Part shown: positions 21,701 through 34,619 of the stretch, in pieces | Layout: the number at the start of each line of letters is the position of its first letter | How positions within the stretch are numbered: the first letter of the stretch is position 1 | Source of the DNA: Patagioenas fasciata | Taxonomy: Eukaryota; Chordata; Aves; Columbiformes; Columbidae | Assembly: GCF_037038585.1 (NCBI RefSeq) | Contig: NC_092526.1 | Coordinates: 36,903,501 to 36,967,500 of the forward strand | Direction: 5' to 3' | DNA: 64,000 nt | Notes under the pieces: model-generated | Told to the model about the DNA's origin: nothing | Seen by the model: the letters and a program-made list of their open reading frames with translations, nothing else | The model's database searches: none | Translations under genes and position numbers: made by a program

Positions 21701-24456
21701 GGGTCAAACAGTATTTAGAATGATAATTGAGGATACCCCTAGTTCTGTTACTGGTTTTATGTTGAAGATAAAGAGAGTCCAAGCTCTCCCCAATCATGAA
21801 CTGATGGGGATAAGGAATAACAGACTGTTCCTTGGGGATATGGGGAGGGTAACATCCCTTGCACTTCATCCTAAAATAATCCAGTACTAGCAAGTTTCAG
21901 TGACCGTTTATTTGACTAAATGGGCTAGTGGTCCAATTCATTTGTGCCAGAGAGGAGTGTTAACATTGACTTAAACTACCAGGACTAAAAGTACCGTTCT
22001 TTGTTGTTTTCAGTGCGTAAGTATTTTTAATTCTCTATTTTTATCTATATTTACTTACTGTCTTAATATATTGTATGAGGAAAGCAGGCAATTTTATTAT
22101 TTTTGGATGATGGGTTCTCATTTCTAATTTACATCTTGAAGTTCTAATCTGCATTTATGATGTTATCACTTATACAGGGACAAGCAGTGTCAGGATTAGG
22201 GAATTAGCACAGAGTGAGGCATCCAAACCCATTTCTCCTAGCTTTTATTAGATTTTTGTTTGTTTTGAGTGGCAGTAGATAACTGACTTAATAATAATTA
22301 AGTGGGGTCTCTAAGACCCCACTCTTTCCTTAGAAGGTCTATACATGTTGAAAATTTTCTGTCATCTACAGGGTCAAGTAAAAGAGACGGGCTGAAGGTG
22401 CTGCTGTTTATGAAACAACAGCTACAGAGCTGAATGTTGACAGGGGACACAACCTTCATCCCTATATCCAGCAGATGAGGGAACAAGGAAGGAAATAGAA
22501 GATGGACGTGAGCCCTGTTTTTCTTCTGGTTGTCCCTGTATTAGGTGAAAAGACTTCTAGGAAAATTTATGAGCAGTGCTGCAAGAGAAAGCAGAGGTAG
22601 GAGCTTGATGATGGCAGTGGGTTGAATTCCTCTAAGTCATCCAGCTGTTTCTGTAGCGTTAGGAGTGACAAGGTGCTTTCCTGTCCTCCCTCAGGCTGTT
22701 AGGAAGGAATATGTTCTATCCCAAACTGTCTGTTCTGTTGTTCTTGGCTTCTGAGGGTGGAGCGATGGCCACTTAGACCAACAGGTTATGAAAGGAGGTG
22801 GGTGCTGGACAAGTACTCTTCTGCCCAGGCAATCTCAGTAGCAGTTCTTCTACACGTTGCCAGCTCTTGGTGCAGCTGGCTGCTCTGTGTGCATTGGAGA
22901 GAGAGCAAATTTAGGAAGCAGCTATACTTCAGAGGCTGCAAAAGCCCTGGAATTTGTGTGCATATGGATAGCCTCACACAATGCACACAACACATACACG
23001 TAATTGTTTTATCAGACTCAGTCATTTGCTGATAATAACTTGCTATAAACAAATGTTGGCACGAAGCGTATTTCAGTCATCCTATAAAAAGCAAATAGCT
23101 TGTGTTCATGTGGCAGCTCAATGAGACAAGAACCTTAGAAACTGTTTGTCGTATGTACAGCTGTTTTACAAAGACAGCTGCTTAAAAATACATTTCCTGA
23201 AGTATTACCTAACTTGATGCTGTTTAAAGAACTTGCAGTGTTTAGCATAGCTGTTACTTTGTATTGCTGCTTGAACAGCCTTTGAAATATACATTATAAA
23301 TTAGTCACATACTCAGCAATTTGACTGTTTTTTTTAACCTTTGAGTAGAGAATATACAATCCAAGCTGGTTACAGTCTGACATGCATTGGTAGAATTTGA
23401 GATTTTCTTCTAATTAAATATTTAAATTTAAGAAATATTAATAAAATCAGTACCAGTTGTGGTCAATTAGAGTCTTACTTCAGTGGAGATGAAGTCAGAC
23501 CCTGGTAAAGGGTCTGAATGGTTTGTGAAACATTAGTGACCCTGCTGGTTTCTCCAGCCAACATCAAAAAAATGTTTTCAGCTGGTATCTGGGCATTGCT
23601 TTGTTCTGCAAACAGATTATTTCACCTCCCTATTATCTAAGCTTGTTCTTTTCTGTTCTCCTCTTTTTATCTCGTGGTGACAATGCTCCTTTTTGCCGTG
23701 AGCACAGTGGTCCCCCTTCATAGAAATCTTTAAGGCCAGAATCATTATCTTGCCAGCTTACACTGTTCTCCTGTGAAAGCCGATGACCAGGGTGAACTTC
23801 TGTAATTTGTACCTGTGTAAGGAGGTAAAATAAGATCCCGCCTTGCGGGCATGTTTGCATCATAATTCTCAAGGCGCCAGCGCTTAGCTGTGTGCACACA
23901 AATAACTGTCAAAAATGAAGGAAAGGGGCAGAGTTCCCTCATCTTACTATTATTTCCTTACATTTTCTCTCTGTTCCTTTAGGATGTCAGACACTGACTG
24001 CATTAATCTTTTTTGATACTAGAGGGAGCTCATGGCTTGAGCAGTCAGAGTGAAACAAAATATCTTGGACAATTCTTGAGGAAACACAGATGGGAAGTAA
24101 AGTGGCATTGATGACTATAGTGCACCTTTTTCCATCACTGGCAAAACTAGAAGGGCTGAATTTATCTGCTTAGGAAATTACACATGGCTTTCAGAGACAC
24201 TCAGATAATGAAATGCTGTAGCTGCAATTTCTTCTTTATATATCTGAGCACCTCTCTGTCATGGCTGGATTTATCTTCATTGCTTGCTCTGAGGAAATAA
24301 GCCCTCTCATATCCCTGTTAATATATGGGGGACTGGAACACAGGGAGCATTCTCTGTAGTGCAGCTTTCAGACTGTACCTGCCATAGCGACTTCAGTTGG
24401 GCATCAGTCTTGTACATAGGCAGGAAAGCACCACGTAAGCGTTCTTGAGAAGTGCC

Positions 24457-24471
24457 ATATATATATATATG
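24457..24471. repeat. TA microsatellite
   Basis: Short alternating AT run, seen directly. Confidence 0.85.
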
Positions 24472-27400
24472 CACAAAGAAGTATTCCAAGGGGGAATTTT
24501 CCAAAACACCCATGAGGAGACTTGAAAGCACAAGGTAACATTCTGAAGCACATTGGCTGACTCTTTTCCCACCTCCCTGGTTTTTTGCAGTAGGGATCTG
24601 TCACTGTAATGAGGCAGCTGAGAGCAGATTAGCCACCAGAAACTGGGGTCTTTGGAGGCTGAAAAGCAGCCATACTTGAAATAGGCTAGCTTAAATGCCC
24701 AGGTTACAATAACTTTGCATAATCAGAGCAGATTTAATTTACAAGACAGCCATTTAATCATTTGGAGGTGTTGACATGTGGACTTCTAATCCTTGTGAGC
24801 ACTGCCTGTATTCTGTGTAATTATACTCCAACAGATCCTTATTCCTTTAGAAGTAGCTCAGCTGTCACTATGATGCTCAGTGAGGTTACCGAGAGTGTCA
24901 GGGCAACAGTAAGTGGACGATCATGTTCCTTCAGTGCTTGAGGCAAAGCAAAATAAACTGCTCTGCTGAGTTTTGGCAGCCGAGGCTCCGTGTTTGTGTA
25001 GGGGCAGGTCTGCTCAGGAGAGGGCAGTGATGCACAGATGCACATTCTGGCAAGGGCTGCCGGTGGCCTCCATAAACACACACATCTAATAGCGGCTTCT
25101 GCACGTGCAGCTGAACTGTTCTTCTTCTAACTTAGTTTATTCTAAGTGTGAAGTGTTTAATCTGAGGCAGACAAGTGCAGTACCACTGGATGGAAGTGTC
25201 AGGCTTCTTTGACCCTTTCCAGTTCACAAGTGAGAAGCGTTCAGTGTCGTGATTTCTCTTCCACATCAGCAAGGAGGGAGCTCTCTCCTTCTGAGGGGCT
25301 TTTGGGCACTGTCACGCCAGCCTCAATGTAACTGGGAGCCTTTAGCTGACTCTTCACCGTAATAGCCAATATGTCAGATAGGAAGGATCATACAGACAGG
25401 TGGATATTAAATATGAGACAGAATAATCACTCAAATGCATGTCACAGTAGGAATTTCAGTGGAATATTCCAGCCAGAAACAAGCTCTCCTGCTGGAATAG
25501 ATGCTGTTCAGGAAGCCAAGCTGTACAAGGGGGCTCTTATAAAGTGCTGAAGATGGGAAGGCAGTGACTTCATAGATTCCTGGGATGAAGTACTACAGTT
25601 TTCCCAATCTTAAGTGCTGTTGATTACTATGAGTAATAGCTCAGTCTAGTTTGTGGAACAGAACATACTAGGACATACCTGGGTGCAGAGGGCTGAAGTT
25701 TTTCTCCTCAATATCTTGTAACACAGTCGCATGAAGCTAGATTGCTTGGGCTTTGCTCTTAGAGGATACAGTAAGTATCAAAAGATGCTGTTACTTGCTC
25801 TCTTGTGGACAACACCTTCTGGACAAGGTAGTCATGTTCCTTTATCACCCAAGCAGTTAATCTCCATGAACATCAATGGCATAATTTTTATTTAGCTGGG
25901 TTCCCTGTCAATTCTGTCAGCCTTTTTTTTTTTTTTCTTTCTTTCTTTTTATTTGTACCCTAACAATAGAAGTTGAAACGAAAAAAGCTGAGACTGTTAT
26001 ACCACACACTATTCAGGATTTACAAAATGGTTGATCGTGTCCTCGGATGTACTCTGAACATGAATAGAATGGTGGATACATGGAGTAAGGACGATTTTAG
26101 CTCTCAGGAGAGTATTTGTTTCAAGCTATGGGAAAGGTATACCTGTGGGTCATGTTCATGTTTGTACTGTAGAGAAAGAGGCCCTTGAGGCTGCTCTGAA
26201 TTGTATCTAACTGCAGTTGCATTTGAACGGCTACGACATCAACTAGAGATCTCAGGAATGCAGCAGCAAGGAAATCTTGCTTCTTTTCCCCCTATGCTAC
26301 TTGCTAATTGAATTGGCATTAAGCTGAACAGTCACTGTACTGAAGAGGAGTGCAGACACTCACGGTCTGGTTGTAACTTCTGTTCCGAGGAGAAGAGCAA
26401 GTTCCTAGCAGCAACAACTAGCAATAGCCAGTTGTTAGAGACATTTTTTAAAGTAGAGTCAGCAGATTACATGTGTGAAAGCTCTGGCATCTCAGACTTC
26501 TTCTAGATGGGATCAGTTTCAGGTCTCTAAATCCAAACCTCTTCAGGGGAGTTGGGGCTGGAAGCCATTGCTGTATAACATCTGTTCACTCATCTCACTC
26601 CAGCTTCTGTGTTGTCTTCCTTCAGTACAGATAGTCCTCAACTGCTGTATTAAAGGTTTCACAGGGAGAGTGAGCAGCATCCTGAGACCAGGATCAGGTC
26701 AGTGCCTGTGACTGGGAAGCTGGAGAAACCATGGACTACATCAAAACAAGCTAAGAAACCAGGGTGGGACCAGGGCAAGGAGAAAGATGGTGCTGGAGCA
26801 AAAGCAGGGAGAAAAGAGCAAAGACATGTCAGGAAATGACAATACTGAACATTCAGCTGCATCCACTAAGGCTGCCTATAGCACCATAACACAGGTAGGC
26901 TGAACACAATGCCTTGCTGAGCCCAGTCCTTGGATTGTTTGGGTACAGAAGGCACATCAAACTGGTCAGGAGATGAGTTCATGCACTACCTAATTGCTCA
27001 GAGCTTGTGTTCTCAAATGTGTCCTCGCAGCAGAACTCCTGAACAGGGAGTTGGAGATGTGGAGACAGCTTGCCTAAATTCACACAGGCAGCCCACAGTG
27101 TGCCTGAGGAATGAAGGCAGAAAGTCACCACGCTAATCTGGGTTTCCTGCCTTTAGAGCTTTCCAAACAGGGCTGCATGGACAGGCAAAAAATGTCACGC
27201 AACTAATGCTGTTCCCCTCTTTTCCTGGGTCTTTGGTCTATCTGGCTTTTAAATGGGTATTTCTCCCTTGTACCACTGTTGTTGGACAGGAGAATGGCCG
27301 GCAGGAATGAAAAGCAGAGGGGAGGTGCAACAAGTGCCAGTTGAGGGCATTCGAGGGAAAGGTTTTTGCTAAGCTGGCAAAGTGAGACCTGTTTTGTAGA

Positions 27401-28323
27401 GAAAGAAGAGCTGAAAGGATGCGAAGACAAAGCAGGGAAGTTACATTGAGCTAAACCGGGATGTGGCTGCAGAGATTAATAATTGCTTCCTGCCTCATAT
27501 TTCAATATATTTTCTGTTCACAATAGTTTGCAAACATACACAACTGATGTTCTGGAAAGGCATCTTTTATTCCTCCTTACTCCTGTTCATTTTCCCCTGG
27601 ATTTCAAGGCATACATGCAATTGAAAAAATGGCGCAGATCTACATTAAGGAGCTCAAAAACAATTCAGAGCACAATCCAAAACAGCACAGCCAATGCAGA
27701 CCTGTTCATTGTTTTAGGGGGATTCAGATCAGATCTCTGTTAGATAGTTTAATAAAGTGTGACAGGATAACAGCAATAGGGTGAAGTAGAGCAACCTGGA
27801 AGGAATCCATTTACACTCATTGTCTGTTAGCCTCAAATGTTAGCAGAATTAATACAAAAAATGAAGCAAAAACTTGGGAGAAAATATCCCTATAATAAAC
27901 TATAGGTGTCAAAGAGTGAATCTAAGCAGAACTGGCTTAAAAATGTCCAGTGTAGTAATTCCCCGCTCCCTGTGGGAGCTATACCTGAAGGAGAATAAAT
28001 TGGACAAAGATTTGCTGTCGAGGTGATGGCTCTCAGACTGAAACTTCTGTTTCAAGACCTTACTTGCTGTAATACCAGATGCCTCACCTTCAACTGTACT
28101 GCTTTGACCGAAGTTCCAAGAAATAGGCACACCAGCCTCTCATCACCCATCCTGTCTCTGTCAGTGCCACTAGTCCTCTTCCTTCCTACCACGGGACCAT
28201 CTCCTCTCAGCCTGCCACGCACAAGCTGCTGACAGAGCTTTCGCTCATGTGGGGTCTCAAAACTCCTTTCTCGTGATAAATCTCTTTGTCTGCCTTGGCC
28301 ACCCCTCATTTTCCTAAACCAAC

Positions 28324-28342
28324 TTTTTTTTTTTTTTTTTTC
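28324..28342 (-). repeat. Poly-T tract
   Basis: About 19 uninterrupted T. On the minus strand this is a poly(A) tract that might mark a retroposed sequence, but I recognise no parent gene to its right. Confidence 0.6.
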
Positions 28343-30369
28343 ACCTCTGCATTCATTTTGCCTTGCTTTGGATATAGATGAGATCTCAGTTCTCCCTTCT
28401 GAGTTGCTATTTTGTTTTTGTTCAAGTATCTTCGTTTGCAACAAAGGTGACTGTATTATCTGCTACTGGCAAAGGATGACATTTAAAGTCACCTATAAAG
28501 CGAAGCCCACACCAATCAGAGGCCAGGTCCTGTGCTCCTAGTAACACGTTGCTTTATGTATCAGTGTATTAACTTGCTCATTTAGATTGCAAAATCCATA
28601 GGAAAGGGCAGTTCCTCTGTATATGTTTAATGATTATTCTTCTAAAAAGAAAAAGATGATATGAACAGAAACTGTGACTAACATGAAGAATGAAATGTTG
28701 AAAATAGGACTGTTGTGTTGTTTCAGGAGTGTGATCCTCCAGGCATTTCAAGAGAGGGAGAAGGAATACCGCTGATCTTGGAACACTGCAGTAAGACTCT
28801 GGAGAAAGAACTGTATCCACTTCCCAGCTCTACCATGGCAAGAATGACCTTAGGTTTTGATATTTAATTTCCCTGTGACTTAGCTCTCTGTGTGTAAAGG
28901 CTGATTGCTCTCTCTTTGACTTGCAAGATTGTCCTGAGGTGTCATGATTCTATAGAGATGAATCAGGGAAGTATCTATGAAAAGTTTCTTTTGTTACAAG
29001 ACATGCGTTTACTGGTGAAATGTTAAAACGAAAAGGCCAAAATCACAAAAGTTTCAAAACTACCGAGCCCTTGGGAAACAAGGGTGAAATCTTGTGTGGA
29101 GTCCATTTCTTCAAACTCGAGTCTTGTAGTTTAATCAGTGAGGGGTTTCCACATAACTTTCTTCCTCTGCTTGTGATATACCTTTAGCACCAGGACATTT
29201 GCTGAAGTGGAAAGGGCTGGGTAGGTGCCTGTACGAAGAAGTTTCTCATTCCATACCTCAGCTGAATAAAACCATTCCTCATAACAAAAAGGCAGCACTG
29301 ACATTGGATGGCTCTCAAGTGCAGTTCCTGAGCCTGCTGGCGTACACACACACAGGTACACTGGCACTGCTGTGTCTGCAGTCTATGGGCCAGCTGTGTG
29401 GTACAACTGTGCTTTAAGGGTGCATCATTGGAAGGTGAGGTGGAATAGCTCAATGTCCAGTAAAAGACCTGCACAAACTTGGGGGAATCATTTCCTTGTA
29501 TTGTTTTTTTAGTTTCCTCCTTGGCTAAAAATGAGTCTAGCATTTATCAACTTTGTATCCACACCACTTTGCACATTGTAGTTGAAAAAGGCTATATCGT
29601 TCATTATTCTTATATGTGTGTATCACTGCAGTTCACTGTTTGAATGCAGAGATCTCCTGACACCTCTTGTCCACATTTCACCGTTTAAGTGACCAGCATG
29701 CATCTGACCATGTAATATTGCAAACTGTCTCAGAAGTTTGCCCCTTACAACTGGTGTTTGAAGATGGGGACAGTCTGGGAGCCCTCAAAGAATTTTAGCT
29801 GCATGCTGCTGAGAGCAGTTCTGAAGGACCTCGGGGTGGAGTTTAATGCTGGCTTTTGCCTCAGTCCATCTCTCCATCGCCAGAAAAGTGCCCACAGCCA
29901 GAAGGTAGGAGATGTTGGCCCGTGCAAGATCCCAGCCTGCCTTCTCCAGCAGTGTGTGAAGGGAAGGCAGCTCCAGTCCTGCCTTCCCAGCAGCATCTCG
30001 CTGTCCCAGCTGCTGGATAATGGACAGCAGCCCCAGGTTTTACTGCGAGAACTTAATCTGCACTGTCGTCCCTCATTACTGCCACTCAGTGCCGTCGTGT
30101 CCAGCCACGAAGGGTCACAAGATGACATGAGAGAGGTCGGGAGGGGGATGTATAAAAGGGCCTGGGAAGTACCGGGAAATATGGAAAGGCTAAAAAGAGA
30201 ACAGCTACCCAAACGATGCTCCCAGCGGCTCGGTGGGGATGGGGCTGAAAGCGGCTGGGTTCACACCAAGTTTTCCCGGAGGTCACTCTGCAATATGGTA
30301 ACTCCAAGCTCGGCTGTCAGCGCCCATAAAGGCAGCTCTCCTCACACTGCGGCGGTGGGGAAGGGAAGG

Positions 30370-30560
30370 AGGTTTGTTTAGAAGCATTAGCGTGCCCCTC
30401 CCCCGGCCCCATTAGCGGCCCTTATTAAACCAACACAGACAAAGAGCAAAGATGCCCTCGTTAATGGAGAGTCTCCGATAATTACTCTGCTCTGCCGCTT
30501 CTTTTGGGGCTTGAATGGCCTTTGAATAATGTTTCTCTTGCTGTGGTTGCAGACAATACC
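30370..30560. promoter_or_regulatory. Candidate conserved non-coding element
   Basis: Composition changes to CCCCTCCCCCGGCCCCATTAG, followed by several homeodomain-type TAAT/ATTA cores (CCCATTAGCGG, GTTAATGGAGAG, GATAATTACTC). It has no coding potential or repeat signature. Its texture is that of developmental enhancers seen near PLEKHM3-type large loci. This is inference only, since conservation cannot be assessed from one sequence. Confidence 0.2.
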
Positions 30561-31655
30561 CTCGCAGACTGCTTTAAGCGGTGCCAATCCCATTAGCAAA
30601 AGAATAGCAGAGCTTTCTAGCTGTGCGGGTGTGTGTGCTCCCCGGGAGGACAGCGGCTCCCACTGGGAACGGGGCTGTGCTGCCCGCTGTTTCGCTCCCC
30701 TCGCTTGCCCTCCACGGCCCGCAAAAGCAAAGTGGGGAAGCGCTGGGCAAAAACTCCAATTCGGAAACAATCTTCCTATTTAAGCAGCACCTGAGCCAGG
30801 GAGCTTGGGAGAGCCGCGTTGCTCCTCGCTGCAGTAGCACATGCTCTCCTCTTGCACCCACGCAAGACACCAAAGGTGACAGAGGCCTAGAAGTCTCTGA
30901 AATCAGAATCAGGCTGTGCTGCTTCTTTGCTGTACAGACGAAATGAGGTGACAGTCATCCCTCTGCATCCAGTTGACTACAGAGCCTGAAAATGGCTATA
31001 CCACCCAATTTCAGGACGGTTTATTTTGTACTGCGCACCCCAAGCGGGAAGCTAATTAGTGCGTTCAATCGGTAGCTGTCGCCCAAACTTGGAGGAGTTG
31101 GAATAACTCTACGTGAGCCTTTCTCTTTGATCTCCCCTTCTACATGATAAGTGAAAATAGTGTATAGCCGGGCTGGCTGCAGTTTTTAATTTAATCATCT
31201 GATGATATTTATTTTCACAAACATGAACTCAAGGAACAATTATCAGAAAGGTTTCATCTTGTGCTGAATGTGCCAGTTAAAGGCCTTTCTGTGAGGTAAT
31301 AGCTTCTATGTAGGGAGTCAGTAATTAAAATGTGTGAAAAAAGGGCCCTTCTTCAGAGGCTGCAGGGAAAGACAGTGGGTCTAACACTCAGCTGGTGTGA
31401 ACTGTCAAGCCTGTCAATGGCCACAGTAAATGGGCGCTGCTTCTTCCATGTTACACCAGTGAAGGATTTGCCCAAAGGGTTCTGGAGAGTTTTCAGGTTT
31501 GAGAAAGATGTTTGGATTCTTATCAACAGGAGCCAAACTCAGGGATACGTGCTACAGTGATCTGGTCTGTGGAAGATGATTCTACAGTACTCAGAAATGT
31601 TTAGACCTAAATAAGAGCACTTGGTCCTGCAAACTCTCCCCCAAGGCAAGCAGAT
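30561..31655. other. Intergenic DNA, second enhancer-like patch at its centre
   Basis: No supported exon. At about 31050-31290 the sequence contains GCTAATTAGTGCG, TTTTTAATTTAATCATCTG and GATATTTATTTTCAC, a cluster of homeodomain- and forkhead-like words in unique-looking DNA. The function is unknown. Confidence 0.25.
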
Positions 31656-32209
31656 TGTCCTGGTTTCACCTGGGAGAGAGTTAATTTTCTTCCTAGTAGC
31701 TGGTATAGTGCAGTGGTTTGGATTTAGTATGAGAAGAATGTTGATAATACATTGTTGCTTTGGTTGTTGCTAAACAGTGTTTATACCAAGCCAAGGACTT
31801 CTCAGCCGGAAGGCTACAGGCACACAAGAAGCTGGGAGGGGGCAGAGCCGGGAGAGCTGACCCAGACTGGCCACAGGGATGTTCCATACCATATGGTGTC
31901 CTGCTCAGTATATAAACTTGGGGAGTTGTCTGGAGGGTGGTGATCATTGCTCAGGGGTGGGCTGCACATTGGTCAGAGGGTGGTGAGCAATTGCATTATG
32001 CATCACTTGTTTTGTGTATTATTTATTTTATGTATTATTAATATTATTCTTATTATCTCTTCCTTTGCTATCCTATTAAACTGTCTTTATGTCAACCCAT
32101 GAGGTTTTTTTCCATTCTCTCCCCATCCCACTGTGGGGGGGTGGGGTGTGTGTGGTGAGTGAGTGGCTGTCTGGTCCTTGGATGCTGCCTGGGGTCAAAC
32201 CATGATACA
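31656..32209 (+). mobile_element. Solo LTR of an avian endogenous retrovirus, 554 bp
   Basis: The element starts TGTCCTGGTTTCACCTGGGA and ends in GGGGTCAAACCATGATACA, a frequent LTR family in bird genomes as I remember it. A TATA box (TATATAAA) at 31909-31916 sets the plus orientation. A polyadenylation signal ATTAAA is at 32075-32080, and a G-run follows near 32134-32148. No internal retroviral genes flank it. The flanks GCAGAT and GACAGA are not a clean duplication, so the exact 3' end or the target duplication has decayed. The small ORF at 31752-31943 lies inside the LTR and is not a gene. Confidence 0.85.
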
Positions 32210-34187
32210 GACAGAGCCAATTTCTCCCTCTTTTGATGTTAACTCTATAGACTTCCAGAACCGTACTCTAAAAGCTAAGAAAAAGCTTATAGTTGAAACA
32301 TTCCAAGTAGAAGGAAGATTACTTCCTTTATGTCTTCATTGTGTGGACTTAGAGGGCATGATTTGTCCTACAGTTAACCACCAGATGGGTCTATGCACTC
32401 TGATCAGTTTTGGGCCATATGTTGATGGTTGTTGAGCAAGAGGGACAAAGCTGGAAGTCGAACTGTGTGAAAAATTCTGTTGGAAAGCCACCACCACATC
32501 TTTAACCAGTGCATCATGTCTGAAACTGCTTGTAATTTCATGTTGGAGGATGGTGATAGGCTTAAAGAATGAAAACTGCAAAATCTAGAACTTGCAATGA
32601 CATAGTTTTCAAGGTTCATATTTCTTTAGAATGAGAGTGTGTTATCCTGCACATTTGAGGGATAAGGTGGATCACTTATTCTTTTCCACTGGCACACTGA
32701 CTGCAGGAAGAGAAATCTGTACAAGACTAGAGGAACAAAATGTAGAGTCCCCTGTTCACAGATTCATTTGATTTAAGCTGTGGTAGGATGGATATGTGAT
32801 GGATCACAGATATAAAAACGTAATTTAGAAAGGGGGCGGAATCTTCTCCAGTCAATAAAATGGTGACTGTTGTTTATAAAGTGCTTCTCAGACAGAATGG
32901 AAAATTTGGGTTACTGTGATTACTGTCCTTGCAGATTTATGACTGCCAAGTGTCTCTCGGAGTCTGTTGTTGAGCAGAAGGGTGGTTGTTCTTGAACAAG
33001 GTCTCTGCTGTCCTCCCCTAAGGAGAAGTGGCATCTATGCCCTTCTGCAGCCTGAAATCAATATTCCACTACAAATGGGAAATGATACATGGGCCACTTC
33101 CCAGCAAACTCTGAGTGCAGTGTTAAACACAGGCAATTTATCTTCAGCAGTGAAATCAGAACCAGGGGAAGGATGTTTTTTTACACTTCTCTTTGAACTG
33201 CCTACCTGATCTCCTCCCCTGACATTCGTGTGCCCACAGGTGATGGACCCATGTGCCTTGCCTCCCGTGTGAATCTGTGGCGCCTGGAAGGGACCTCACG
33301 GTTCACAGTCAGCAGAGGTGAAGTTCTGAAGCACCAGCAGACCCTGGAGTCCTAGAGAGCCTCTTTCCTTCTGAGGAGCCCAAGAGATAAATGTCTCGGT
33401 ACCATTTGAGAAAAGGCTGGATGGCAATAAATAGCATGGCAAGTGATTATGCTGCCTTGTCCTTTGAGGGATTGCAGTGCATACAATTGAATTAGAATAA
33501 AAAGATCAATCTTTGACTGTTAGCTGGTGAAGAAGCTGTTTATCTTTAGAAGCAGGACTTGAAATGTATGATGCTCTAGTTAATATATTATTTGTAAAGG
33601 CCAAGACTAATGAATTTTCAGTCTGAAAAACTGGTATTTTTTTTTATGCCAAAGGCTCTCATTCATCCTTGCTGTCGCCAAAATGAGATAACCCATATGA
33701 ACACAACTTTGCTAATTGTGCCAGTCACATTTGTTGGTATATACTAAATAGCTAGAGTGAGGAAGAGAAGAAAAACTACTGATGGAAGCTAACCTAACAC
33801 CTGCCTTTTGTTGTGGATTGTGAATCTTCCTTATGGACTCAGCTCAGCACCACATTTTTGTGCAGTTGCATTTCAGCACTAATCTTGTTCCTGCTGCTCA
33901 GCACAGCACCGCTGGCTCTCCTGGGATGCAGTCAGAGAAACAGCACAGTGACTGTGATTTTAAATGCGCACGCAGCGCTGCTCAGAATTGATCTGCGTAC
34001 ACTGGCCATCAAAATTCAGGTACATCCCTAACCCACTCATGGATTTCTCTCACCGTAAGGTTATTTTTACAGGACATGTATTTTCGGATGGGATGCCATG
34101 CTACATACCAATGAAATAAGCGATTCATAATGGTCTTGTAACTTTTTGTTTTCTTTGGGTAGCAGGTTCTGCTGGGTATCACTTTGA
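32210..34187. other. Intergenic DNA before the PLEKHM3 promoter
   Basis: No recognised exon, repeat or RNA gene. The ORFs at 32163-32435 and 32967-33209 are open but lack any recognisable similarity. Confidence 0.4.
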
Positions 34188-34412
34188 CAAGAGATTTCAC
34201 TTAAATATGAGAAGAAACTTCTTCTCGGTGAGGGTAACAGAGCCTGGACCAGGCTGCCCAGGGAGGTTGTGGAGTCTCCTCTGCAGACATTCAAACCCGC
34301 CTGGACGCCTTTCTATGTAACCTCATCTGGGTGTTGCTGCTCCGGTGGGGGGATTGGACTGGATGAGCTTTTGAGGTCCCTTCCAGTCCCTGACATTCTG
34401 TGATTCTGTGAT
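34188..34412 (+). mobile_element. CR1 LINE fragment, about 225 bp
   Basis: A short CR1 3' fragment in plus orientation with CACTTAAATATGAGAAGAAA, GGGAGGTTGTGGAGTCTCC and GGGGGATTGGACTGGATGAG, ending in two ATTCTGTG octamers at 34396-34411. It ends about 200 bp before the CpG island of the next gene. Confidence 0.93.
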
Positions 34413-34619
34413 ATGAATTAATATTCTGTGCTGCTCCCTGCAGCCCTCACCCCTCGGTAAATGTACTTGCACCTGGGATTTTTAAAAACCCGTTCAGTAT
34501 TTTGCATTCTCCTGAAGTCAGGTAGCTCCCTGAGAATCTCAGCATGGAGAGGTGCAATTTTACCCCTTGTTAGGGGTGAAAAGCCTGAAGGTTTTTCTGT
34601 TATTTTTTCAGGGGACGTA

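Larger units (their letters stand above)
18765..30369. other. Long stretch without a recognised gene
   Basis: I see no exon that I can support on either strand in these 11.6 kb. Short ORFs at 19487-19690, 20353-20547, 21284-21601 (minus) and 29758-30381 are open but have no convincing splice context or similarity. There is a TA microsatellite at 24457-24471 and long T-runs near 25922-25936 and 28324-28342, which could be reverse-oriented poly(A) tails. No CR1 or LTR was recognised here. Confidence 0.4.

Noticed and set aside
29758-30381. 207-codon plus-strand ORF and an overlapping 155-codon minus-strand ORF
   Set aside because: No splice context, no recognised family, and both strands are open over the same bases, which points to composition. 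The left end also lacks a credible start environment.
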